A DNA stretch of 64,000 nucleotides, from the NCBI GenBank assembly GCA_963995525.1, contig OZ023213.1, positions 40,964,276 to 41,028,275 of the forward strand. Direction: 5' to 3'. Position 1 is the stretch's first letter. Each line of letters starts with the position of its first letter. The position numbers and the translations under genes were made by a program. This stretch comes from Escarpia spicata (lineage: Eukaryota; Annelida; Polychaeta; Sabellida; Siboglinidae). Below, piece by piece: positions 12,952 to 23,084 of this stretch. Below the pieces are notes generated by a model. That model did not search any database. It was not told the origin of the DNA and saw only the letters and a list, made by a program, of their open reading frames with translations.

Positions 12952-14055
12952 AGGGAGGTCGGAAGAAATCACGCGAACGCGTTTGCATTGGGACGCAATG
13001 TTAAATCGCCTGTGTTTAAACAATTGTAAGTCCATTAATTTATAAAGACTGATCATATATTTTACATCAAAAGAAACATAACTATGTCTTCTTTGTAATA
13101 AAAATACCTGCTTTTGCGAACTCGTGATGCTTCGTACAGATATTCATGATGAAACAACGACACTCTCAGAAATTTCACTTCGTTGCGGGCGCAGCCATAT
13201 TTAATCTCGCGGAAGGGTGGTGTTTTTAATAAAATCCCGTGCTCGCGTTATTACCCGCCATGCCATGTTTGGCGGTATGGTTGAAATCGCAAAAGGATGC
13301 TGTTTCGCTTGGCGTGTTTTGCGTACGTATTGAAATAAAATTAAGAAAAATATGATATGTTGAAGATTGACCATATTGAGAGATGATCTAAGGTATGAAC
13401 AACTTGCGGATACTCTGGCAAACTACATCTATGCTATTTAGTAATGTATAAACGCAATATTAATGCAAGTTTGGCGGAGATACACCTTTGCCCATTTTTG
13501 CCCCAAGCTCGAACGTAGAGGTACACCATGTCCGGCGACGAATTGTTTCTATTATCGCCCACATACCCGGCGTACACATTATTGCAATCTTGTATTCTGA
13601 AGTTGTGTTTTAGCCATGCATTTGTTATTCGTGTTTACATATGCACAGACATACTATCATGTATTAAATGGTGGACGTTATAGGAATATTTCAAGTTTAT
13701 TTTCATGTTATAATAATAATAATACTAATAATGCAAAATAAATGATAAATGACAACCCCTTCAGAAATCAGGCATCTGATGTACTTCTAATTACACTGTA
13801 TTGATCTTTCTGTAACTAACTGCATGTATAAACATTAGCTTGGTGCTGGTTTCTTGTTGTTTTTAACTGTATCTTCCTAGAACTATTTGTATTTGTAGAT
13901 GAATGTATAGCATGGTTTAACATTTTCTGGTGGTGGTACAGTGCAACATTTTGCTTCAGTGGTGATGGGTATGCATGCTTTTAATGTCATGTTGCATGAT
14001 TTTGCTTTGTAGGTGTTAGCTTACAACACAATTACTAATATCATATACATCAGCC

Positions 14056-16954
14056 ATGGCCAGAAACAGTGACTTAATTCAAACATTTGACAATGAAGGC
14101 AGGGGTTAATGTGTTGAATGGCTAAAGAAATTGGCATCCAAGGATCGTCCTTGTGGAGCATTACTGGCATGTGATGCTGCCTTCCTAAAAGTGGTTGACA
14201 AAACCAAAAAGGAATACTTAAGTTTAAGGAAACATATGTCTAGAGCAGATGGACAGGATAAACTCAATGGGTGGCTGCAGCGATGTATTGTCATGCCAAA
14301 GATCACAAATCTAAACGAAAGGTGTTGTGTGACAGCCATGCTGACTGCACATACAAAGGCTTAGTTAAATTATTGGCTAGTGAGTTGGCAGATTCTAAGG
14401 AACGTTTTGAACATGCTCATGCCAATGTAGAGAAGTTAGCGGAGGTAGCTGCTGCTAAGAGAGCCAAGTGCAGTTGGACATCTGCTAAACAAGAAGAGCT
14501 TAGCTGCACCAAGCGACAACTCCAGCAGATAGGGTCTTCACTTAAAGCAACCCAAACAAAATTCACAGAGAAAAAAGCACAACTGAAGGCTTCTGAAAGA
14601 CGAGAGTCGTATCATCGCACAAAACGGTTAAAGTTAGAAGCGACTGCCACAAGTGAAGGTGACGTAATCAAGAGATTACAACAGGAATATGTGGAAAATG
14701 ATGCAAAACATTATGAGGAAATAGAAAAATTGAAGCAAGAGAAACAACTCTTAGGTGAAGAAAATGAATGGCTTCGGAGTCTTGTCGAAGATAATAAACT
14801 CTTGCCCACTTACGACGAAACATCAAAACGATTTAGCAATGATTTGCAGCTGTGTGTGTATGAGTTGTTGGATAGCAGTGTCAGTGCATCGAAGATTGGT
14901 GCTACAATAAAGGCCGTCCTCAAGTTAGCTGCCAGGGAACCAACCAAGCTGCCCAGCAAAAGCACAGTGCTGGCAATGAACATCCAGAAGCTTTCACTGG
15001 CTCAGTCACAAGTTGCGCAAGAATTATCACGAAAAGATCATATGTGTCTCATGACTGATGAAACAACAAAGTCGGGCAAGAAATACATGGGGTATGAAGC
15101 AAGTGATAGCGATGGTAAACTGTGGGTTCTTGGGTTGAGGGATATTTGCACAAAATCTGCTCAAGACACACTGTCGGTATTTAAGGATATCCTTACTGAC
15201 ATAGACTGCCGAAGCAAGGAATCTGGAACGAAGACATCAAGACTATTGCTGCAGCACATTGTAGCCACTATGTCGGACAGGGCATCAACCGAGATCAAAT
15301 TCAACGAACTAATTGAGGAGTACCGGACAAGCATCCTTCCATTGTTAGATGAAGGATTTAATGAACTCGACGAAGAGGATAGGAAATCAGTTTCCAAATT
15401 ATCCAATTTTTTCTGTGGCCTGCACGGGTTAGTTCATATCGCAGAAACCGCCAAAACAGCATTGAAGGAGGCAGAGGCAGCATTGTTCGGTAGCCAGCCA
15501 GTGCCAAATCCTGATCCTCAGATCAACACCAATGATCCTGGTGCTGTGAGATTGGTGCGGACGGCATCGAAGGCATTTGCTTGTGGTGCTGATGAGAAGA
15601 GTGGGTGTTTCGGAAATTTCTCCATCTTTGTCAAGCCGTATCTTCAAAGCAATGGACTGCAAAGTGTTCCACTGAAACCTTTCAGGGGATCAAGATTCAA
15701 CATTTTATTTTCGAATGCTGCAAGCACATTCTTCTTAAGCAATGAAATGCGGTGTTTTCTCAAAGAACAAGGTGCATCAAACAGGTTGTTGAAATCTGTT
15801 CTAAACGACTTAGAAACGCCACAGTTTCTCGCGGGATGTAAAGCACTTGGACTCGTCAGCAAGCTGATCACCTGCCCCCTCTGGTGCATGATCGAAGACA
15901 AGAGAGTTCACATCTTGGACATGAACACTCACTACCAGCAACTCGTGTCATTCTGCCAGGAGTCATGCAGAAACATCAGTGATTTCATGAGTGGGACGAG
16001 TACGCCTATCTTTGGAGACTCTACTCGCATCAAGAAGGACAAGGTGTTTGACATGTTGACAACACCTTGTGATGTAGATGCAGATGTGGAAGTGATTCTT
16101 CACATCCTACTTCCAGCCATCGCCGTTCTCTGCAAACTGATCTTTGCGGATCATCTTCCGGGAGGGCGCTACGAAGCAATGGATGTCGCTCGTGACAGGT
16201 TGACATGTGTGCCAAAGAGTAGTGTGTACGCCGAATCCATCTTCGGAATACTTGACCACATGCTCAGACAGAAGCCAAGCATCACCACCATCGCATCAGA
16301 GGCTTACATCATGTTCTCACAGAACAAAACCTTAGCACGGCTCTGTGAGCAAGACCCTGTGGCGCAGGAGAGGCTGATGTCCTTTGGTGCAGGAGAGGCT
16401 GATGTCCTTTGGTGCAGGAGAGGCTGATGTCCTTTGGTGCAGGAGAGGCTGATGTCCTTTGGTGCAGGAGAGGCTGATGTCCGATGCCCGGAAAGACGCG
16501 AAGACTTTAGTAAGTCTTTTTAAAGAGAGACGTGCAGAAATACAGGAGAAGACTCACGAGGGCACTAAAAAAGAAGGCAAAGCAAGCACATGAGGCACAT
16601 GCTAGGCATGTGAGGCTTCTGGAGACGTACACTGAAGCTATCATTGTGCACGGATTATGGCAAACGCAGACACGTGTGGATAACCATATTGGCAACAAGG
16701 ACATATCTGCTAAGGACCACATCGCAGCACTGAAAGCACAGTTACGATTTCGGAGGAATGTCCTCAAACAGCTGCCTCCGAGGAAGGATATCTTCAATTT
16801 CACGAAAGTCGCAGATAGTAAGAGGGTATCACTCTCAGGACAGGAACTTGCAGCCAATCTAAAGATGCTGCTTGATGAAGCCATTGTGACAGAGGCAGAG
16901 ACGGGGAGGGAGCAGCATGTCCTCATAGGGAAGCAAGTTCAAGTGTGCCAATGA
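14056..16954 (+). pseudogene. Transposase-like protein, broken
   Basis: The main frame is 14271-16427 (about 718 codons), a long acidic and lysine-rich coiled-coil region followed by a compact domain with MTDETTKSGKKYMGYEASD, ATMSDRAST, FFCGLHGLVH and a C-terminal FGDSTRIKKDK. It resembles a repeat-associated protein family common in invertebrate genomes. A DDE/RNase-H-type fold is plausible (D of MTDET, D of MSDRA), but I cannot assign the third acid. The N-terminus continues upstream to ATG 14056 in another frame, with a stop at 14107 and a frameshift near 14280. The C-terminus continues at 16532-16954 after a 25-bp repeat array has destroyed the frame. It is the only gene of the TIR element, which supports a transposase role. 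Confidence 0.6.
16373..16483 (+). repeat. 25-bp tandem array inside transposase gene
   Basis: TGCAGGAGAGGCTGATGTCC followed by TTTGG repeats about four times with almost no divergence. As 25 is not a multiple of three, each change in copy number shifts the frame; the main frame ends inside the array at 16427. Confidence 0.93.
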
Positions 16955-17035
16955 TCACAGCTTGGTTACCTGGTACAAAGGAAAAGTTATTTCACAGGTA
17001 TATACAAATATTTACAACAGTACATCAGATAGTAT

Positions 17036-17092
17036 ATAGTATATATATATATATATAGTGTATATATATATACTATATATATAAAACGTTGT
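17036..17092. repeat. AT-rich palindrome
   Basis: TATATATA runs flank TAGTGTATA and TATACTATA in a near-palindrome, in the 3' non-coding part of the DNA transposon. Confidence 0.7.
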
Positions 17093-17898
17093 ACATGCAT
17101 GCTCTTTAGCGGAACGTTTATTGTTGCTTGCAGTAGTTGGCTATTTTCACTTTACTAATTCCACACACACGCATGCATGTGGACTCGCACACAAACAAAC
17201 ATATAAAATATGTTTACATAATTATATGGGACAAGGCCAAAGGAAAATGTTTACATCAATGCATGAAATATTTGGCTATGCTTATAATATCACACACGCT
17301 TTACTAACTTTGCATACATGACATGCACATACTCAATAACGTCCACAATATTTTGTTGGTATACCTGCCACTTCTAAAAGTAAAACATATCAGATTTTGT
17401 TAATATCCACATAATGCAAACCATTAAAGCATATCCTGCAACCTGTAGGTACCAGGCTTCCCAAGTTGGTTCAATGTGGTGAATGACAACGAACGAGTAT
17501 CGTGTACACGTACACGCTGGATGACGATTTGAAAGTTGGGGACCTGTAGATACTTTTGTAAGCTTTTCCAAAAGGTTAGTTGCTTAGTTAATTAAATAAA
17601 TTTTATGTATAATTCCTTTTGTCAATGCTATTTAAAGGAAATACATAAAATAGAAAGTTTTAGTTAAAATTGTTGTATTGTGCAAGACTATTTTTTTCCA
17701 CATTTCCTTCACAAAAAAAAAAAATCTGTCACAAATTTATTCAATGGCCTTTACATAATTGTCCATAACATCGCCAATTTTCGCCCCAGAGTGTTAACAC
17801 TGGTATGACTGTTTATCTCTTAAATAGACCTTTCCAATGTGTATCACATTTGCCATTTTGATGAATTATTGCATTTTCACGACCTCCCTACTGAGGGT

Positions 17899-18127
17899 GG
17901 TCACTACCAGAGTGCTTGTCGTCCTCAGTGGTTCTTTTACGTCCCAAATTGAGACGGGACCTACATTAATGTGATCACCGAGCCACGAGGGATACACAGT
18001 CCCCAATTTTGAGAGTCAGATTTTTACACCAAATATCATGCTTGCTCGGTCCAGGTTTCGAACTCAGAGCACTGGCATGCCAGGCGGCTGTGCTAACCAC
18101 TACACTAGCCACACTCTGTAATAATTT
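17899..18127 (-). mobile_element. tRNA-derived SINE, left-arm copy
   Basis: Reverse complement of the SINE at 27092-27345. On the minus strand it has a pol III box A-like GTGGCTAGTGTAGTGG and box B-like GAGTTCGAAACC, then a non-tRNA body with CTCGTGGCTCGGTGATCAC. The DNA transposon at 12952-17889 interrupts its 3' part. Confidence 0.8.
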
Positions 18128-18384
18128 GTTTCTGCTGTTGGGATAAATAAAATGCATCCTTACCTTACCTAAAGATTGGAGGGTGTGTTTCTATATTTTA
18201 TAAAAAACCAGCACAAAACCTTGGAGTAACATACTCTATCGAGAGGGATGCGGGGGTACCAGCCAAGCCTGATCACAGTGCTTTCTTCTATAGCATGAGC
18301 AGTCTTACTCCAAACCCACTATACTTGATCTTAGTCACATATTGAACATAACTTGGGATAATGTCATTGTTTTTCATTTTACAG

Positions 18385-18533
18385 GTTAATGAAGAGGAGC
18401 TCAGCATGAAACTGCCGCAGAATAACATGTATAGGGACGTACATGGTGGTATGCACCAACTACCCAAATTTACACTGAGGAGTCTAGAGGAATACTTATC
18501 CCAGTATGGAAAGAAGCTGGAGGAAAAGAGCAA
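18385..18533 (+). pseudogene. SAP-like exon, truncated left-arm copy
   Basis: After the acceptor TTTTCATTTTACAG comes an exon reading NEEELSMKLPQNNMY and LPKFTLRSLEEYLSQYGKKL. The second part resembles a SAP-type helix-turn-helix; such a domain starts many eukaryotic SWIM/YqaJ proteins. Compared with the right-arm copy (26659-26825) this one lacks its 3' end and donor. It is in the same orientation as the SWIM exons 0.6 kb downstream, which suggests one gene (inference). Confidence 0.55.
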
Positions 18534-19120
18534 GTATATACGTGTCTGGGTAAATATATATAGGTGAAGTACAATACTGGGCAAAAAAAGAGGACTGGAT
18601 AGCAAAAACAATCTTAGATGGTAACCAAAATACATCTACACCTAAAATTAAAGAAGATAAGATATTTTTACTCACTGTTATGTGGCGCAATGCCAAGTGA
18701 AGTTCACGATGTAAGTTACATGGTGTCTTTTAACAAAAATATGAGAATGTGAAACACTTCAGAAATCAAAATTTGCTTCACTGATGTATGCTAGTACCTC
18801 ATCAGAATCCAACCAACTTTTAAAATGTTAAGAATGATCAGAGCACTCTGGACATGAAATGGTGGACACTAACTTACGTTATCCACCACATTGTCCACAA
18901 CCACAATTTTGTTCAAACAACAATAAACAGGCAGGATGCGTTTTTTGTGTCTCTTCTTTCTTCATGGGCCTAAGATACAGCACAAATGTTATCGACAGGA
19001 ACTGTCCGCAAACGAAGCTGGTTATGGAGTAAATATAGCGTAAGTTACAGGACACCAATTTGGCCCAGTATTGTGCGACTCCACAATTTTATATTATATA
19101 TTGTACATTGTTTTCTTCAG

Positions 19121-20041
19121 GTTATTGCGGTATATGCGTACCACCACAGACAACACACAAGGAAAGTGGTTTGTGTCAGCTGTTGTGTGGGCAGAGGTGA
19201 GGAAGTCTGCCTCTTATAAAGTAGATGTGTACATGAACAATGATGAGGTGGTGCAAGAAGCAGAATGTCGTGCTGGGCTGGGCCCTACAGCTCACTGCAA
19301 GCATGTTGCAGCAGTTCTGTTCGGCCTGACACTACTGTCAGACAGGAACTATCTTGACAGATGTGACATGTACACAGGTAAGACGTTTAAAAAAAAACAC
19401 TTATTTTCTGCATTCAATTTACTATGTACAAATATTGGGGCAATTGTCAATGCAAAAAAAATGGCAGTTAGTTTATCCCAATTTTTTACAAATAAGCTGG
19501 GTAGTTTCAAGAATGTGACACATTCTTGTCAACATATCAGCAACAACAAATAAAAGAAAGGGTTAAAATGTATATAAAATTCATAAATATGTAGCTGAAT
19601 GTACACTTTGACTTGACCTGCAGGACCTCCAGACGTTCCATCATGCTATACCTTTTAAAGGAACTCCTATCAAGTCCAGCAGATTACATGCAATTTGTGG
19701 GAAGGACAATGCGGACCTTATATATGATCCTCGATCAGAGCAACTGCAGAATGACTCTACTCCAGACAGATTCACTCTATTTAACTAAACAAATCTTATA
19801 TTCCTTTTACAGACCAATTGAAAAATAGTTACTTGTCAAAACATGGGCATTAGTGCAGTCTCTGGCTTTATGTATAAAGCAAAAAATACAATGTTGCTTA
19901 TATCTGTACATATACATATTTCAGGAAAGTCAACCAATGCCAGTGATGCAGCTGTTCCCTCCTGCCAATCCACATGCCCTTGCCAACGACCACAGCTACT
20001 TGAAGTTAACTCCACAAGATCAGTACTTGAAAGATGAAATG
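19121..20041 (+). pseudogene. SWIM zinc-finger protein, three exons
   Basis: Exon 19121-19377 has acceptor TTTTCTTCAG and donor CAG|GTAAGA. It encodes the SWIM finger: CRAGLGPTAHCKHVAA gives the C...CxH ligands used in DNA or protein binding. A one-base shift near 19352 is needed before its last codons (TCTQ) join the next exon at 19624 (acceptor CCTGCAG), which reads DLQTFHHAIPFKG onward to a stop at 19786-19788. A third exon, 19925-20041 (acceptor ATATTTCAG, donor ATG|GTTAGT, 39 codons, phase 0), reads LFPPANPHALANDHSYL. These blocks occur in this order in SWIM plus YqaJ-nuclease proteins of invertebrates and fish (family knowledge). The gene fills the unique centre of the inverted repeat. 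The internal shift and stop suggest decay. Confidence 0.6.
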
Positions 20042-20129
20042 GTTAGTTATTTCCATGCTTTTCAATTCAATATACATACATACATCTGTATTTACACAAT
20101 GTGCTCCATTGAAACAATGCACACGGTTA

Positions 20130-20450
20130 CAGTAGAGCGCAGTTGCTCAGTGACAAGAACGTTGGACTCTCAATCAAGAGAACCCGGGTTCGAATTCAGT
20201 GCTGCTGTGTTGAACCTTGGGCAAGTTCGTTCACTTTACGTTGCTCCAGTTCACTCAGCCATATGAATGAGTACCTGGCTATAGACAGTGGTGGATATTT
20301 GTGTACAAATAGCCTTTGTGCATTAAGTGTGACATGGCTGAATGCTTCCCAGAGAAGTTGAGATGGTGCTCGATCAAACAAGTCTGCTAGGGAGTAAAGT
20401 GCATTGAGCAGTCATCAGGACTGGATACTGCATTATTATATAAGTGATTA
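20130..20450 (+). mobile_element. tRNA-derived SINE with conserved body
   Basis: A tRNA-like head carries CAGTTGCTCAGTG (box A-like) and GGTTCGAATTC at 20187-20197 (box B). The body reads CTTGGGCAAGTTCGTTCACT, TGCTCCAGTTCACTCAGCC and GAGTACCTGGC, the kind of conserved central domain seen in animal SINEs. It ends near TTGAGCAGTCATCAGGACTGG. A headless copy of the body is at 23810. Confidence 0.75.
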
Positions 20451-21059
20451 TTTTTTATAAACATTACATCATCACAGCACAGAGTCCAACTTACAAACCA
20501 TTGTGCAATGCAGCTCTGAGCATTTCATTTGCAACTAAAATAAAACAAAGTTAAAACTTGAAACAAAGAGGGGGTTTGTGGTATTGCAATTAATATCAGA
20601 CTAACTGGTGATAATACAACTATATAGCTTAAAGCTGCAATATCAGTTCGATTTTTATGCTCCTCGCTTTTCTGACTAATTTCCCCAAAAAGCAATGCTA
20701 TCAAAAATCCACTATAATATCCTAGTTCATTGGTGCACTTGTGCTACTTCGTTTTGTTGAAATTAATAAACAAACTGCGAACTATTTTGAATTTGGTTTC
20801 GAGTCGAAGGAGTCAAAACTAGCAACACTTACTTGGACATGCATCTGGAAGTGGAAACTTCATATAATAATATTGTGTTCGCTAATTTGGGCAAGACTGA
20901 CCTCTGACCCTCAAGATTGGTGCCTCGATCAAGCCATTTTTGTTGATTGTACAGTGTTCGCAAGTGTTTATACAACATGTTCTTATTTTATGGCATTGAC
21001 GCCGGCGATGGGAGGTTCCCGGACATATGCCACCGACTCAGCAAAAAAGGGCCAAATTA

Positions 21060-21230
21060 CGCAGACAACTACAGACAGTCAGTATTCGCGTCAGATGGTT
21101 TATCTGTGGAACAACACAACTCACAAAAGAAAGAGCTGGAGTAAGACTAAGAACAGATGCTGTGTTCGCAAAACTTCTTCTAGAGAAGTTAGTAATTTCA
21201 AAGTAGTCAGCCTGAGCCACGCATATTTAT
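21060..21230 (+). pseudogene. Possible degraded YqaJ-nuclease exon
   Basis: One plus frame reads LTKERAG then LRTDAVFAKLLLEKL, loosely like the WxxxRxxRITAS start of YqaJ recombinase/nuclease domains that follow SWIM fingers in this family. The match is weak and no good splice sites were fixed. The call rests mostly on position. Confidence 0.25.
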
Positions 21231-23059
21231 TCGTATTAATATAATATTATGTTGCTTATTATGTTAACAAAACCACCACCCCTCAATACTGTGAAAATGT
21301 CCATAACAATAACATGTAGACCTTCGTAACATGTATTGATAGCTTGCGACTGATTTATGTGAGAGAGCAGAGAATTACCATTATTATACAAAGAAATGCA
21401 GCCCATGTTTTGTTAAGTTACAAATCCTCTTGTACTTGTAAATTATAGAAGTTCTGTTTTTAGTTGTTTTTTATTTTTATCTTTCAATTTATCAATAACA
21501 TGCATTTGGTAATGTATACTTCTACATTCATACATTTTGTAGAAAAATGTTGTAAATGTTGTTTTCCGTTTCATTTAATTAATTCACTTCATCTCACTTT
21601 GCGTGATTCAATTCAAATACAGTCAGGGTTGGCAGCTAGGTTTCTGACAGGACAGTTTACAAATTGTTTGCACGTTGATGACACTGAAGCCACAGAGGCT
21701 TTGCCTCAAGGAACATACTTTCCCAGTCAGAAACCTCTAGTTAATAACCACAGTTGCAAGTAGTTGAAAGGCCATAATCATTTTTGTTTGTTAAGTCAAG
21801 CCAGGAAATCCATAATAAAATACCTTTGTTGCTCTCATAAGAGACATGACTAATTGCTGGAACCTGCTTCTAAAGACTTACAGTGACTCAGCCAGCCTTT
21901 AGACAAGTGTAGCCAGCTTCCAGTGACACCTTGAAGTCCAGCTAAAGAACAAAGGGGATATTGATCATTGGACAGTAACAGGTGGTAATCCACCCTCTGA
22001 GTAAACAGTAGAACTTTGTGGATACTGCCAGGGGTTCACCCACTGCCAGCCAAATGTCCTCCTCATTAATTAGCAGTGTTAGATGAATGACACATTGAGA
22101 CCACAACTAAGGCATTGGGTATTTTGCATGGTTTACTATTGAATTCCTAAAACTTTGTTTTGTTGAACTATCAGTGAAAAATTGCAAAACTTGTTATTTA
22201 TTTTATATTTTTCCGAGTAAAATTTGTTTGACTTTATTTCCTGTAACCTTCTTTCCAGCCCATCTGTGTTCTACCTGTACTTAGTTAATAAGTTGACACT
22301 TGTAAATTGTCTAGTTGTTTGTTATGTACTACACTTTTACAATATATATACAATAATAACTTTGCCACTCTCATATCATTGTAATTGTTTCACAACTGGG
22401 CAAATGACCTTTTTACTCATGAGTACTGGGCAAATGACCTTTGGACAACATATTTTTACCTGTTAATGAAATTAAAAAGTTTACAAGTTACATATCACAC
22501 ACATGTATAATATTATATATATATTGACGGGTATTAGTGCTGTCAAACCATGTTCATTTTCACAAATAATCTTACTCATTCCATATTCCAATTCACGACT
22601 CTGTTCGACAGCTTCAACACAAAGGCGTGAACTACCTCAACACCACTGCAGCCATCACATATGACAAGATCTGTGGTGGCTCTATAGAGCATCAGTGTTC
22701 ATAGCAAAGGCAGCTCAGGTGTCCAGTCACTTCCTGAGGCTGGATGCTGCTCAGGACAGTTAGAACAAATGTAAGTATTAATTGATGCTGCTATGCAAAC
22801 GTTATATATATAAATCATAGCATAATAATTGGAAGATATGCAAACATATGTGATTGGTTTTAACAATTATGTTTTATTCTGACCAATCTTAGGGTAGTTA
22901 CACCATCTTTGGTTGATAAGGCTTTTGTGAAACTTTCAATTGCATTCTACATTTCATTTGCAGTTCAATTTTTGAACTTAATGATCTATTTATTTAATTT
23001 GGAATATTTCTGTTGCAAACATAAATTCGTATATACAGTACAAGTATGTTTCATTACCA
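21231..23059. other. Centre of inverted repeat, no gene recognised (part 1)
   Basis: AT-rich sequence. A short frame near 21604-21763 (RDSIQIQSGLAARFLTGQF) has no recognised family. CTGGGCAAATGACCTTT occurs twice near 22395-22443. Confidence 0.4.
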
Positions 23060-23084
23060 CCCCCCCCCCCCCCCCCCCCCCCCC
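23060..23084 (+). repeat. Poly-C tract (25 C)
   Basis: An uninterrupted run of 25 cytosines; the minus strand is a G tract able to form quadruplexes. Length in the assembly may be unreliable. Confidence 0.95.

Larger units (their letters stand above)
12952..17889 (+). mobile_element. DNA transposon with 10-bp TIRs and 9-bp TSD
   Basis: A 4938-base insertion starts AGGGAGGTCG and ends CGACCTCCCT (perfect 10-base inverted termini), flanked by ACTGAGGGT on both sides. The empty site in the opposite arm of the large inverted repeat confirms the borders. The insertion lies in the body of a SINE. Inside: about 1.1 kb of non-coding 5' sequence, one large transposase-like gene (14056-16954), and 0.9 kb of 3' sequence with an AT-rich palindrome near 17036-17090. 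The 9-base duplication recalls Mutator-like elements, but the protein does not look like a typical MULE transposase to me, so I leave the superfamily open. Confidence 0.85.
12040..19035 (+). repeat. Left arm of large inverted repeat (interrupted)
   Basis: About 2 kb of arm sequence is the reverse complement of the right arm. Matching pieces are 12040-12743 with 32941-32236, 12744-12951 with 27535-27341, 17899-18533 with 27340-26680, and about 18534-19035 with 26312-25805. The 4.9-kb DNA transposon at 12952-17889 interrupts this arm only. About 350 bases present on the right (26313-26680) are missing here, truncating an exon. Identity looks high (roughly 90% or more by eye). Confidence 0.88.

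Noticed and set aside
14106..15901. Minus-strand frames under the transposase gene
   Set aside because: Shadows of the plus-strand coding region without recognised motifs.
12952..17889. Assignment to Mutator-like or hAT superfamily
   Set aside because: The 9-base duplication fits Mutator and the termini loosely fit others, but the protein shows no signature I can name.
20130..20203. A tRNA gene
   Set aside because: Box A and B are present, but the cloverleaf stems are imperfect, a SINE body follows, and there is no pol III terminator after the head.
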